Origin: Dillenia suffruticosa
Lineage: Eukaryota; Streptophyta; Magnoliopsida; Dilleniales; Dilleniaceae
NCBI GenBank assembly: GCA_033439265.1
Contig: JAVTVX010000008.1
Location: 2,170,001-2,234,000, forward strand
Length of the DNA stretch: 64,000 nt
Direction of reading: 5' to 3'
Positions 48,101 through 60,401 of this stretch are shown piece by piece (position 1 is the stretch's first letter; each line of letters begins with the position of its first letter). The position numbers were made by a program, and so were the translations under genes. The notes beneath the pieces are model-generated. The model was given only the letters and a program-made list of their open reading frames with translations. It did not search any database and had not been told where the DNA came from.

Positions 48101-51100
48101 TTGAACAACAGTTTCTATCAACAGACCCCAAGAAAGCGATTTAGATCTATAGGGTGCTGGCCTAGAATATACAGAACATTCCTAATGTTCAACTAAATGT
48201 AGCCATGGAATTTATAAACTGGCAGTCAGACTGTGAATCAACAAACTTCTTGCCAAACAAGGTCAACAACAACCAAGCCTTTATCCCACTAGGTGGGGCA
48301 AACAGGACAAAGAAAAAAAAATGCTGAGTCAGACTTTTCCAGGTAAATTTAAAGCTTGTTTAAACAAGCCAAACATGAACACTTTAAGACACATCTGTCT
48401 AATCTTAGCAGAAAGACCGAACTTGTTTAATCATGTGCAAAATTCAAGCACAAGATTGAGCTCACAAGATTCAACTGAAACGGCCCAAAGCTTGCAAGAG
48501 CTTAAGATGTGTTTGAGCTTGTACACAATCTCAACAGATTACATAAATTGTCAAGTTCACATGCAAATCATAAGGAACGAAGAAGAAAGATCCACTTTTA
48601 ACAAAAAATTATCCATGCGTATTTCCATTAAAAATCTTTGACTAAGCTAAATCTTCACCCAAGGTTTCTAGTATGTAATACACAAAACACCTTCAAATCA
48701 TTCATAACATCCATCTCCTAGCATTGTCCCGGGAAAAAAAAAACCTATCAGCAGCAAGCTAGAGAGAACGCCTGAGAAATAGAAAAATGTTAAGCAATCT
48801 AAACAATGACCGCAAGAAAGTCGGACACCATGAATGTAACCAATTATAACTACTAGAACAAGGAGAAATCTAACCTTGTTCAAAGTGCGAACAGCGGCAA
48901 AACGAAGTACAGGCTTGGAAGAACTCAAAAAAAGCTGTAGAACAGTTATTGCAGGAGTAAGTTCACGGCTTGTCACCCCACTTAACTCAGTGATTGCTCT
49001 AGCGGCTTCAAAAATCACCATCTCAGCTTTGTGGCGAAGACAACCCTCAAGATAGTCATAGAATGGGCGGTCACCAGTTTGCACGTTAGACGATTCTCTA
49101 ATAACCTGCATTACATATTTTTAATGCAAACGTTGGTTGGACAGCATACAAACTCACTCTTAAAGCAAGATTTTCACTTCAACTAAAGAGTTGCACCTGA
49201 CTAGCATAACGTATCAAGAGGCATTGTGCCAAAGGAGAGCGAACCGTTCCCTTTGTCAAGCTTGTAACTAGTTTGCTAACTGCCAAGCGATCATTCTGTC
49301 GGATCTGCAATGTTATAACAAACCACATGGTTAAGTAATTGGCACTACACAAGTTGTTCCTCATATCAACAAATTCAGTTAAACCCCGAAAATAAAACCA
49401 AAAGCACTGCGTACCTGGTGAAGCAAAGCTAGAGCATGGAACTGTACAAGGGCAGCCCGCGATTGAACAGCCTCCTGCACCTCATTACTCCACCGCTTCA
49501 CTATTTCTGGATTTGTCTGAAACAAATCAGTGTGCATTAGAAAACATTTCAATTTTCGTGGCAGCAATTTGATTCATTTGAGACCATAGAGATGGCACCT
49601 GAAGCAAATGGAACCCACTAACAAGTGCAGCACTTGCAACAACAGGATTCTTGTCAACAATAGCTTGTTTCAAATATCGCTCTATCTGGGTAAGAAGTGT
49701 ACCATCCGTGATTCGACACAAGACACGAATTGCATTTGCTCGATACATGTCAGTCTTACTGTTCATATCTCTCATAAGTGAACTTGTGACAATAATGACC
49801 TTTGACATTGAGGGGAAACTGTCAGGAACTATTAGTTCATTTAAACAAAGAGTACCATGACTATTCAGTGATTTGAACATTAAACCTCATCTGCAGAAGG
49901 AGAGAGCTCCTTGATCATCAAGTAAACCATCCTCCTTAATCCTATGTCCTTTGACTGAAAGAGTTTGGTCACAGCAAAGAAAACTTCTGTGGCTTCAATC
50001 TATTTTAAAGCAAATCAAGACCACGTTTAAGTGCGTGACATGAGATTTCTAATCATGAAACAAAGACAACTGAAAGACTAAAATCTTAGTACAAGAACGA
50101 AAAAAGGGAGTAACAATCAAACAATATCATTGCAATTACAGAATTGAGATTTTAACCTTGGTAAATGACTCGCCTTGATTAAGCAGATACAGAAGCTTTG
50201 TTATGACCTAGAAATAAGCAGCTAACCAGTAAGAACATAAAAAAAATTCGAGAAACACTTTTCAAATCAGTATCAACAGACATTATTGACAAAACATAAC
50301 ACATAGAACTTGGAGACACAATGCAATACCTGTGAACATCTCCTCGGATCAAGCTGGGGATCATTGAAAATCCTAGCTTCCTGCAGAACAGCCCCCTTCT
50401 CAATCCCCAAAAATGGAGAGTACTCCGCTGTAATGCAATCCAATTTGATATACTTAAGCAAAGATATTCATGCAACTTAAATTCATATTGAAAATACAGT
50501 TATCAGTCAGACCCTATGATTTCTGATTCATTTGTATGTGATTTTCCACACTCACATTTCAATTTAAATTTTCTTAGGATGTTAGCCCAGCTCTACAATT
50601 CAACTCTTGAAACCAATCAAGTAGAATCCCGAGTTTAACAACCATGTACACAGATTCAACATTCAGCTCTGTGCAAAATCAATAAACAAAATTGAGAAGC
50701 TTTTAAGAGATCTAACCAGAACTTCTATATTGTTTTTCATTTACATAAATTGATTCAACATCACTAGTGAAATTACTTAAACATTCAATTCTGTGCAAAA
50801 TATAGACCCAAATGGGTAACATTTTGAGAGATCTAATAAGCGGACAAATCCACATTGCAATTGAAGCCTAATCATACATTGTTCTAAAACAAAAACCTAA
50901 AATTCGTCAATAGCGAAATATCTAACTCTTCAAATTGACTGATCTAGTCGATTTCCAGTAAAAAATGAATTGGATCCAAGACCAAGAACAAATCAGATCT
51001 GAAAAATCTAACAACCGATCCATTAATTGTATCCAGTAATGGGGCGCGAATTGATAAGGAATCTTGATTGAAGCAATTGAAGTTCAAACATGGAGAAAAT

Positions 51101-51165
51101 AAAGAATTCGACGACTAACCTTCGTCGTCGCGATCGTCGTCCTTCTTCACTAGAGGTTGAGCCAT
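44445..51165 (-). CDS. Coatomer subunit gamma (gamma-COP)
   Basis: Eighteen exons in transcript order: 51165-51120, 50427-50330, 50207-50157, 49999-49886, 49799-49599, 49516-49415, 49304-49197, 49105-48875, 47873-47623, 47502-47331, 47220-47065, 46983-46933, 46599-46459, 46378-46184, 46091-45960, 45858-45685, 45608-45369, 44639-44445. They total 885 aa; Arabidopsis gamma-COP has 886. The N-terminal two-thirds is an adaptin-type helical solenoid (e.g. [32 protein letters not shown]). A Pro-rich hinge (GLGAPPPGP) follows, then the appendage domain ([34 protein letters not shown]), ending HEIVASG. It is a COPI coat component that binds ARF1 and cargo for Golgi-to-ER and intra-Golgi retrograde transport. 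A CT/GA tract lies at 51205-51222, just upstream of the ATG. Exon sums and frame are consistent throughout. Confidence 0.97.
45151..45184. repeat. (TTTA)8 microsatellite in gamma-COP intron 17
   Basis: An uninterrupted TTTA repeat lies between the last two coding exons of gamma-COP. Confidence 0.9.
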
Positions 51166-51204
51166 GGTAGATAGTCTGAAACGACCAGATCTGTGGGATT
51201 TCTC

Positions 51205-51222
51205 CCTCTCTCTCTCTCTCTC
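51205..51222 (-). repeat. (GA)n tract in gamma-COP leader
   Basis: The run reads GA on the coding strand and lies 40-57 nt upstream of the gamma-COP ATG, probably in the 5' UTR. Confidence 0.85.
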
Positions 51223-51439
51223 CCCCCTCGTAGTGAACTGTAGCAAGGAGCTTATGAATCTGTCTCTCACCCTTTGTGCGAAAGAGAGGGGAAGGCCTTT
51301 AACCTGTGAAAAAGGGGAAGAGGGCAAGATCGCAAATATTGGAGACGGAGATGTTGGGAGATTACAATCGGCTGTACCCGATACCACCAAGTGCTTTCGT
51401 TTCTTATTAATTTATTTTAATTTATTTTATTTTTAATAA

Positions 51440-53099
51440 AAGGGATAATCAAAATACTAAGTTACTATATATCCCCCATGATATAATCATAGAGCATTGG
51501 TGTGTTTACTGATTAAACACGTGTCAAAATAAATCTTGATCTAATTTTATTTTTATTTGAAAATCTTAAAATTTTTTAATTGAATTTATTAAAATATAAA
51601 AAGTTTTGTAATAAAATTAAAATTTTTAATCTCAATTTTTTCTCCAATGATGGTAAAAATTATACAATGCGCCTCTTCATACCTAATTAAAAAAATGATT
51701 TCACTATTTTACTTATTTACCACTTCATAGAAATTTTTTACGATAATAAGAATATTAATCTTTTTAGTAATTTTATTTTACACGTCTAAGTTAAATATAT
51801 TAGACTTTTTTTTTATATATAAATAGGAACAAAAAGAAACTAATTTTTAAAAGAAATCATATTTTGAATATCGTGTAAAATAAGATACGTCTCACGAGAA
51901 AGACAGAAATCATAAAATTCTAAAGGGACTGACGATTCTAGTTTGATAGGGATATCAGCAAAAGTATTATCCTCATGAAAAACAAAAGGCATTTTATTGA
52001 TCAGGCGAATAAGCTATTGGCATTCGCGCGAATACATAAATCTGGTATACAACTCAAAATCTAATTATTATAATTATATTAAAATTTATTTAGAAATAGG
52101 TAATGTTTTTCCATTGCAATATTAATACCTTTTTTAGAGTAAGATGAATTTAATTTATACATATTTATTTTTACGTAAAAATAGGCCGATCATATTTATA
52201 TTATAAATAATTAAATAATTTGAATATTAAGCATAAACTCGAAATTTAGATTACTTCAAATTCGAGTATTGTCTATTTTTATTTGAATCCTATTGGCAAT
52301 TAGTTTTACCCGAAGAATTAACAAACTTCTCATTTTACATATTTCAACTAATTTTCATGTGAATAATATTATATATATTTTCATACTTTCTATGATTCAC
52401 AAGACTTGGCGCGAGGGCCATAAACATATCCACATATTGCTCGTATAAGATTGTTTACTAGTTTAATTGATAAGTATTTTTTATAATAAAATCAAATAAT
52501 TTTATGATGGAATTTCACCGTATCAAAATAAAAGGGATTTATTTGAAGAGGTACCCGTATTGTATTGATATAGTTTGCTTATATTTACTAATATCATATA
52601 AATTTAATAATAAAATATTAAACTTTTTTATCAAAAACTTGAATAGCGAGAATCAACTTTTAAATCGGAACTTACGGTGTTCGAACCGGTAATACGAGAA
52701 AGTATTTAAGGAATATTTTTCTTTGTTTTTGTTACATAGGGGGGCCATGGAAATACATGCACCTAGGAGAAGACTGAGCAATATTTTTTACCACTCGGTG
52801 TCCCCGTAAGGCTGGACGAATATTTTTCTGTAACCAAACAAGCAATTAGTACAAAACAGCAGGGAAAAAAAAATCATTTGGCATTCAACCCCTAGTTAAT
52901 ATACAGAGAGACCATTTAAACAAATTAACGGAGTCTCATGGTTTCAATAACAAACGATTAAAAATGCAATTTTCTTGTTTTTTTTTTTTTTCTTTTTACC
53001 CGAGCTAAATCTTCAATGTCATGTTAGTTGAGTAATTAAGATTAAGGGCACCCCCAAAAGAATTTTAAGACCCAAGCAATCCCTGATTCTGGCTTCAAA
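51440..53099. other. AT-rich intergenic region between gamma-COP and PERK
   Basis: It is strongly AT-rich, with no coding features in either strand. It includes the upstream region of gamma-COP (left) and the 3' flank of PERK (right). Confidence 0.55.
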
Positions 53100-56000
53100 C
53101 TAGGAGTTTGTTCGTGGGCTTTGCTTGCGGGTCAAGTCACCGCTTGAAGGGGAAGGATGCATTGTAGAGTCACCCGAGCCTCCATACTCGCTGCTTGCAA
53201 ATTCTTGGCTTGACAATGCCATCCTCCTGAATCTGGCCATGTCTGAATTGTATGATCCCTTGTCACAGTCAGAGCTACCATTTGAGCCAAACGCCGAGCA
53301 CTGGCCTGGCTTTAGGCCCTCATCTAGGTCATCCAGGGACACATCTCCTTCGACCGCGCGCACGACCTGTTTCACAGATACAAATAATTGACCACATTAT
53401 CAGAATTCTTGTTAAAATTTTGAAATGCAAACCATCTTCTCTGGCTATATCAAACATTGTAAGTGAAGATGCTTAGGGGGTTTTCATCAAGTGCTAGAAA
53501 AATGACAATAATGCTATTAATTTCATTATTTTGTCTTTTGGATATATTATCCTTCAGTTGTGTTGTGAGGACCCCTAATTGATTTGTTTTATTAAAGAAT
53601 AGCACCCAATAACTTTTTTTTTTTAGTTCCCTTATGTAAATAGTATTAAAGTTTGATATAAAACTTATAAACAATGTAAATGTGTTATTTTAATATGATA
53701 TAAAATTTATGGAATGGGGGAACTTACTTGGCTCATTTTTGGCCGTCTTCTTGCGGAGTGCCTAACACAAGCAGCAGCACAGCCCGCCAAGCGTGCGAGC
53801 TCACTGGGATTGTAGTTATTTTCCAATCTTGGATCAACAAGCTCATCAAAGTTTCCTTCTTCCATTGCCTTCAAGAGCATAGGCCTAGCCTGTTTGTGCA
53901 TTAAAAGAAAATAAATTATATTAGGGACATCATTCAACTTTTCACTTCCTTATCGGAAGTATGATGAAGCAAAAAATTATGATTTTGTCAAGGGATGGAT
54001 CCACACCCAGTCCACCAAGCTATCCTCCATAGTGTTGTCTATGGGACGACGTCCTGAAATCAGTTCCAGAAGCATAATACCATAGGAGAAGACATCAGAT
54101 TTCTCAGTTAGTTTGCCACTTGAAGCATATTCTGGTGCCAAGTACCTGCATTAGCATATATACAAAAATTCTAAATTAATAGGCCTCTTATATGCTATGA
54201 CTCATGCATGTGGTCTTGTCTTTTAAATTTAGAGTTCAAGAAAGAGAGATTTTAGCCTAAAATTAATAATTTCTTGGAATTGCATCTAAACCTTAGCTTA
54301 GCTAGTGGAAGTTATGCAGTTTTCTCTTTCTCTAGGCAATATCAAACATTATTTTTTTGTATACAAGACCATCGGTATGTAGAGTCATATTTCGACTAAT
54401 ATAATTTGAGTGTTTGCGGGGGATTCATTTAGGGAGCAGCTCTCCCGGATTCATTTAGGGGGCAGCTCTCCTAATATAGTTTTTTCCCTTGTCAAATTTA
54501 AAATTCAAAACTTTAAAGGAATTAACACCTTATCTCACTGACTGACCGCTGTCGGTGCAATATCAAATATCTAATCATTGATTTTTGTTGGCAGAAAGGT
54601 TTTGACCCCCAAAATACAGGGTCAATCACGTGAGAGTATGATATATAATTTGTGAATTATTGTACGTAATTGATGGTTGGAAAGGAAAATCTTTAGGGTT
54701 TATCATCTCTTACCCAAATGTTCCCATGACACGCGTTGAAACGTGAGTGTTTGTGTCCGCAGATAGCTTAGCTAGACCGAAATCAGCCACCTAGATTATG
54801 TTTATGTTTCAGCAGATCACTTAATTAGCCAAAAGAAACATCTTAATAGCATATATTAAGTCTTATGCTTAAAAGATCATGCACCGTACCTTAGCTTCAA
54901 AACCGTAGTCAAGTAGGATATTTGCGGTCTTTATGTCACGGTGGATAATGCGCGGGTGGCCTGCATATAGTGAAGCAAATCAATATACACAAATATTTTG
55001 TGCAATCGCGGAAGCGTGAGAGAGAGGGGTGAGTGGTTTACAATCTTCATGGAGGTAAGCGAGCCCCTTAGCTGATCCAAGTGCGATTTTGATCCTTGTA
55101 CTCCAGTCAATTGGTGGGCGATCCTTTCCTGGAATATGAGATATCATCAACTGTTTTAATAAAAAAATCATTTCCCATCATTTTCAATGATCTAGGAAAA
55201 TTAAGTTCTATTCAGTGATGACATTGTCTTATGTAAGTCCTACAACTAGGAAATGTCTAGTTCCAAGCAATATACAAGCCCTCAAAAATCAAACTGAGCT
55301 TGATGATTAGCAGAATGACAGCATCGTTACCGTGAAGGTGGAATTCAAGGGTCTTGTTAGGCACAAATTCATAGGCCAACAGTCTTCTATCTCCAGCAAT
55401 GCAATACCCAACGAGTGATACAAGATGTCTATGATGGACACGGCTAATGATCTCAACCTCAGCCTGAAACTCTCTTTCTCCTTGTCCACTCCCAGACTTG
55501 AGACTCTTCACTGCAATTTCCTTTCCATTTGGCAGTACTCCTTTGTGTACATATCCAAATCCACCTTGTCCCAATAGGTTGGTGTTGGTAAATCCACCGG
55601 TCGCAGCGTGGAGCTCCTCATATGTGAAGGTACTCTGATTAAATCCAAGGGCAAAAGCAGGGTGGGGTGGGGGCAGAGATGGTCCATGAGGACCAGAGTA
55701 ACCGGTGGAGTTCATCTCACTAATCACCTGTAGCGGTGGTGGTGGCGCGGGTGGAGGCACCCAAGCTCCGCCCATCATTTGGTCCCCTTGAGGCGGAGCC
55801 ATTTGCCAATGCTGATTTTGATGCATTTGGTTATAGTATCCACTTGCTACATATTTAAACAAGATAACAACAAAAGTGCAAAAGTTAGTACCATAGTCTC
55901 TCTTTTGCCACTGTAGAAAAATACCATTTTATATTCACTATTTTGGCCCTTTATGAATGAAGCATGAATCCGAATCCATGATTATTCCATACTTTTTAAT

Positions 56001-57164
56001 TTAATATTATAATTATTTAAATCTACAATAACCAGTAAAATCATACCACATGCATTGCAATAAATATTGATATTATACCAGTGAACTATAACTCAACTGA
56101 CACCATTCATTTTCCTCTAAAAAATCTCGTGTTCAAGTCTCTCCTATGTAAGAAAAAAAATTCCTTAATGATGCTATACCATATTATTGAATAAATACAT
56201 ATATCAAAAAAAAATTATTGAATAAATACAAAATTAAATTAGACCAATTATAATTTATTTCATATAGCCTAACAAAAAGTAAGGATGTGACCTAGCTTTT
56301 CCTTGGTTATTCATGAAGATCAAAGGTTTGGGCTCTACGTCAATTTACATTTTATCTCTATTGTTTTATAATATTTTTCAATTAAAAAAAAAAAGAGTTT
56401 TTCCATTTAGAAGAAATTAATTTTTTCTATAAAAAAATGTTAAAATTATCATAATATTAATATTTATTCTTTGGTGTGTATTTATATGTAAATCCATTTA
56501 ATCTCAGTAAGCAACAAACCATAAGAAAAGTCGCGTAAAATAACTAGCATAGTCCCGCACAACTTTGAAATTTCCTACGTTATCTTTCTCCTAGGAAAGA
56601 AAAAAATCATGACGAGTTTTGTAATGTATGAAGAAGTTTTTATTTTGTACCTGTGGAGCTGTCTCTGTAGAATTGCATGTTGTCTTCAGGTCTTCTCTTC
56701 TTTTTTCTGGTACAAGAGACAACCAAGGCAATCATGATAAGGAGGAGCAAACCCCCAGCAACAGCCCCACCAATGGCGATGGCCAGTTTGCCGTTACTTG
56801 ATGAAACTGAAAAAGTTGTAGAATTGCTGTTACTTGATGAATCATAGAGCTGCGACGATGAAGATGGTGGTGGTGGAGGAGAAAAGCTCCATGGCGGTGT
56901 GTGGGATGATGATGGTGGTGGTGGTGGAGGTGAGCTTTCGCCAGACGAAGGTGGCGGTGGGGATGACTGGGAGCTCTGCGGTGGGGGTGGTGGTGACTGG
57001 GAGGAGCTTTGTGGTGGGGGTGGTGATGATGATGATGACTGTGGTGATGGGGGTGGTGGCGATGAATCTTCGGGTGGTGGTGGTGCTGAAGAAGACGTAG
57101 GTGGTGGCGGTGATGATGATGATGGTGGCGGCGGTGGAGAAGATGAAGTTGAGTTATCAGACAT
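53100..57164 (-). CDS. Proline-rich extensin-like receptor kinase (PERK)
   Basis: Eight exons in transcript order: 57164-56651, 55846-55331, 55128-55042, 54960-54890, 54790-54714, 54145-54007, 53889-53728, 53366-53100. They join to 610 aa. Residues 1 to about 120 are an extensin-like Ser/Pro ectodomain of repeated SPPPP/SSS blocks with no signal peptide, as in other PERKs. A membrane segment follows (127-151), then a basic stop-transfer CTRKKKRR. The kinase begins near 243 ([15 protein letters not shown]): GQGGFG loop, VAVK-type lysine 285, HRD Asp 381 ([14 protein letters not shown]), DFG Asp 399 and [10 protein letters not shown]. The C-terminal tail is Ser-rich. PERKs are plasma-membrane wall sensors that bind pectin or extensin networks and signal inside. 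All catalytic residues are present. The antisense Gly-rich frames over exon 1 are shadows of the Pro repeats. Confidence 0.96.
56085..56170 (+). repeat. SINE-like relic in PERK intron 1
   Basis: An A-box-like ACTCAACTGACAC (about 56091-56103) and a B box GTTCAAGTC (56131-56139), which fits the GWTCRANNC consensus exactly, are followed by an A-run (about 56153-56160). The layout fits a short tRNA-derived SINE. Confidence 0.5.
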
Positions 57165-58089
57165 TTTTCTTTTTCCCCCTCCCTTTTTTCGGTGGAGTTT
57201 CTAAGCCTATATGAACCTTAGAACATTACAAACTCGCCGGAGAAACCCCACTGCTCCTGCAGTAATGATCCCTGGTTAGCACAACAATAATAATTCACCT
57301 ATATGCAAGTGATATGATAAACAACTTTCATGCATCAAAAGGCCATCTAAAGCTGGCAATGACCATCCAACATGATGAGAGAAGAGAGAGAGAGATGTAC
57401 CTGAGGAAGAAGGCAGAGGGATTCTCAAAACGAAAGGAAAAAATGATGCAAGGTAATAGTTCCATCAAAATTACGGGGAACATTGCTGTCTTCCCCATTC
57501 ACCTCCGACAAAAAAGGATGTTTTGTTCCATAAGGTAGCTATTTTTAAGCAGACACCTTTCCTATTTTTGTGCCATGCATCTTCATGGGTCAAAAAGCAT
57601 TTTGGTCATCTGAACATCCTTGAGATTCTACACTTGTTGATTGGTGATTGGGCAGTAATTTTCTCGAACTCCCCGAAAATTCTCTTTTATTTTTAATTAT
57701 TTATTTTGTATATTTTTTTATGGTGTTTTGTTCACCATTTTTAATGGACTGGATTTAGTTATTTACTCACTTGTACAAATGACCTAAGAAAAATCACTCC
57801 AATACCAGCGCTTTTAGCTATTGTACAGCGTAGAGCTTCACTGATTGTATGCAAACAAAGGAGTATGTAAAAAAAGTTCACAAAAAGGTAGAATTGAAAG
57901 CCAACTTTTCCTAAGTCCTTTATTCTAAATTTAAGGTCATGTGATCCCTCAAGTTCTAGAGTGATAATGCCCTGTTTGCAATTAGACTCAAACTTGTCGG
58001 GCCTTAAGCTATCCAACTGGGTAGCTAACCAAATCACAAGCAAGAGACTTTTGCTCGAGTATCTGGATATTGTGAGCAAAACAATGTTC
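57165..58089. other. PERK upstream region, no gene seen
   Basis: It contains the PERK promoter side and spacer. The minus-strand open frame at 57759-58091 has no recognisable domain and runs into the PDR pseudogene remains, so it is probably chance or decayed sequence. Confidence 0.45.
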
Positions 58090-58645
58090 ACTCACCAGAG
58101 ACAATTGTCTGCATCTAGTTGAGCCCAGCATACCACCTACACTAGATAGGAATCCTCTGCAATAATGGGACAAAAAGTTCAGAATTTTGAATAGGAGTCA
58201 AGTGTACACCAAAAAAGATTATGAGAGATTGAAAAATCTTACAGGTCGTGGGTGATGTATCCGGAGAGAAGTTCCGTATTGAACAGAATGCTGAGGTAAC
58301 TATGACAGTGACATTTTGGTTTGGTGTCACTGCTACTGAAGTCATGCGGTGGAAAGTGAAGTAATGTGAAGTAGATGGAGAATAAGTATCAAAAGAACTT
58401 GGCTACTGTCCATGCAGATCTCATCAATCAGAACCTGCATGAAAGAATTGATTTAATTTAAAATATTAGACTTTAATTTTGTGTGTTTTAGAGGTTCTCA
58501 AGTATACCTGTGCACGAGCATAAGGCAGGGTTGAATGCATTCCTACAGCATGTTCTCTGCAGTAGAATGTTTCACTCGGTGGCAACAGCTGGCTGCACTG
58601 ATGAGGCGTTTTGGACCTCGAGAAAGATCATGGCAGCATACATAA
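58090..58645 (-). pseudogene. PDR/ABCG transporter pseudogene, TMD2 fragment
   Basis: Read on the minus strand, pieces of the second transmembrane domain of a pleiotropic-drug-resistance ABCG transporter occur in the correct order. First is LEVQNASSVQPAVATE near 58600, followed out of frame by a FYCRE...LPYARAQ-like stretch near 58510-58560. Then come a VLIDEI exon near 58435 and MTSVAVTPNQNVTVIVTSAF (58345-58285). A short RIPI...CRWY exon with two stops lies near 58155-58100. Frameshifts and in-frame stops are numerous. Intron boundaries are still visible in places. Intact relatives are full-size plasma-membrane exporters of about 1400 aa; the rest of this one is absent here or rearranged. 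Confidence 0.75.
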
Positions 58646-58759
58646 AATCTCATTGCATATAACAGATCTTGTTGTTTCACCGAACAAGTTTATGAACCGA
58701 AACAGATCGACTTGATCTTTAAGGTGCTAAGAATTAGAAAGGTTTTATTTATTGCTTTC

Positions 58760-60119
58760 ATGGTATTGAAGAGAATTCTTAACTAGGGGAAGAGCCTTGC
58801 GGAATCGGGGAAGAGTATCTCGACACTAATCGAGGAAATGAATATCCATCGCACTAAGATGGAAAAACTTGACTTTTTGGAAGATTTAGTGACAGCACTG
58901 CTGCGACAAAACAATGGTGGTCGAGAGGAAACTGGCTCCTCTGCATCCACCCTCCATGGCGTTCCGGAAAGCCCATCTCTCACGATCGGGTCCATTCCCG
59001 TTTTTGGAAACCAAAACCACAGTCACCCACAACCCAGATACCCTTAACAAGAAGACGTACCTTTCGCACTGCGACGACTGGATCTCCCTTGCTTCGATGG
59101 CCATGATCTCGTGGCTTGGGTCGCACGAGCGGAGTAATTTTTCATCATTAATCACGTTACGGATGATTTGAAAGTCGCTATCGCCATGCTCTCCATGGAT
59201 GGCTCTGCACTCCATTGGGTACCGTGGCTTTTGGCCCAGAAACCCTCGATTTCTTGATGCATTCTCACAACCGAACTCTTTGATCGGTTCGGGGGTGGTC
59301 TATCGGCGAACCCTTTTGAAGCTCTGGCGTCGACGACACAATCAGGGACAGTCGATGCTTACATCGACGAATTCGTCACTAGGGCTACGCTCATCAGAGG
59401 CTTGAACTTCTCGATTCTTTTGAGTCTCTTCCTCAATGGTCTCAAGGACAAGATCCGTGTTCGATTTCGCTCCCACGAATCTCTCTCGCTCTTCCAGACG
59501 ATGAAGCTCGCTTAGGAAATTAAAAGAGAGAATGACTTCTTTATAACAGGTTTTCTATCGGGTAAAGAGGACGGGGCCCACTTTCCTCTCGGGTTGAAAA
59601 TGGGGCGGGGTCCAACCCGACCCCTGAAGGTTTCAACACTTACTCCCACCCGAAACCCATGACCCGAACCCAGATCACATTCAACCCATCTTCCCTCCAC
59701 AACAACCTTTACCAACAACAGTCAACTTCTTCACTCCCTCCTCTGCAAACCTCTTCGTTCTCCAATCGCAACTCGCACCAAATATCCCACCATGAGATTT
59801 CGGACTTACGCGCCAAAGGGTTGTGCTTCAAATGCAAACAACCCTACCATCCCCTCCATAATTGTCAGAACAAGAGCCTGCGTGCGATCATTCCGGGCGA
59901 GGATGAGGTTCCATCGACTCACGAAGCCGCGAGCGAAGACACAACTGCAAAACATTTGCGATACCATCCGAACATTCGTCAGAAAAGGAGACATCAGGTG
60001 CTGGTCCGATGGAATGCTGAACCTCCCAAATTTACGGGCCAATCTCTGGGCTACAGCCTTGAGGGCAAGACTGAAGTTTCAGCAGGAGGCAATATTGGGG
60101 AAAAGTCTGCAAACAATAA
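58760..60119 (+). pseudogene. Decayed Ty3/gypsy-type gag
   Basis: The remnant gag frames contain MEKLDFLEDLVTALLRQNN, then LPCFDGHDLVAWVARAE followed by a stop, SGTVDAYIDEFVTRATLIRG, LFLNGLKDKIRVRF, and a CCHC knuckle CFKCKQPYHPLHNC (59824-59865) with C-x2-C-x4-H-x4-C spacing. The frame is interrupted by several stops and shifts. No protease, RT or integrase is present; a probable LTR follows directly, so the element has lost its pol region. A sequence resembling a Met-tRNA primer site (TGGTATTGAAGAG) lies at about 58760. Confidence 0.8.
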
Positions 60120-60131
60120 TCTGTTAGAGGA

Positions 60132-60377
60132 TGTTAGAGGGTAATAATTTCTTATTAAAGAATTTTGAGTAGTTGGATATGAATTAGGCTATAAATAGAT
60201 GGGATGAGAGTCAGAAAGGAGATAGAGAAGTGTTGTAAAGTTTTGGCTTAGAGACTGGACAGTCTTGCTCATGGAAGCAGACTGATTTTCTTTTTTTCTA
60301 TGTGTATTCTTCAACTTTCAACAAAAAGATGTTCTTGAGCTTTCAAGAACCTTCTGTCCTCCATTTTATTCCTAACA
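60132..60377 (+). mobile_element. LTR of the decayed gypsy-type element
   Basis: The segment begins TGTTAGAG and ends CCTAACA (TGTTA...TAACA), the usual LTR termini. An alternative start at TGTTAG, 60122, is equally possible. It has a TATA-like CTATAAATAG (about 60189-60198). It directly follows the gag remnant, so it is most simply the 3' LTR after internal deletion. A matching 5' LTR was not found by eye. Confidence 0.6.
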
Positions 60378-60401
60378 CCATTCCTACTAAATGTTGTTGC
60401 A

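Noticed and set aside
56834-57204. Plus-strand Gly/Val-rich frames over the PERK ectodomain
   Set aside because: They are the antisense of the CCN-rich Ser/Pro codons of PERK exon 1. The composition is forced and no start context or domain is present.
57759-58091. Minus-strand 110-codon frame next to the PDR pseudogene
   Set aside because: It could not be aligned with the PDR C-terminus or any other family; the composition is not clearly coding.
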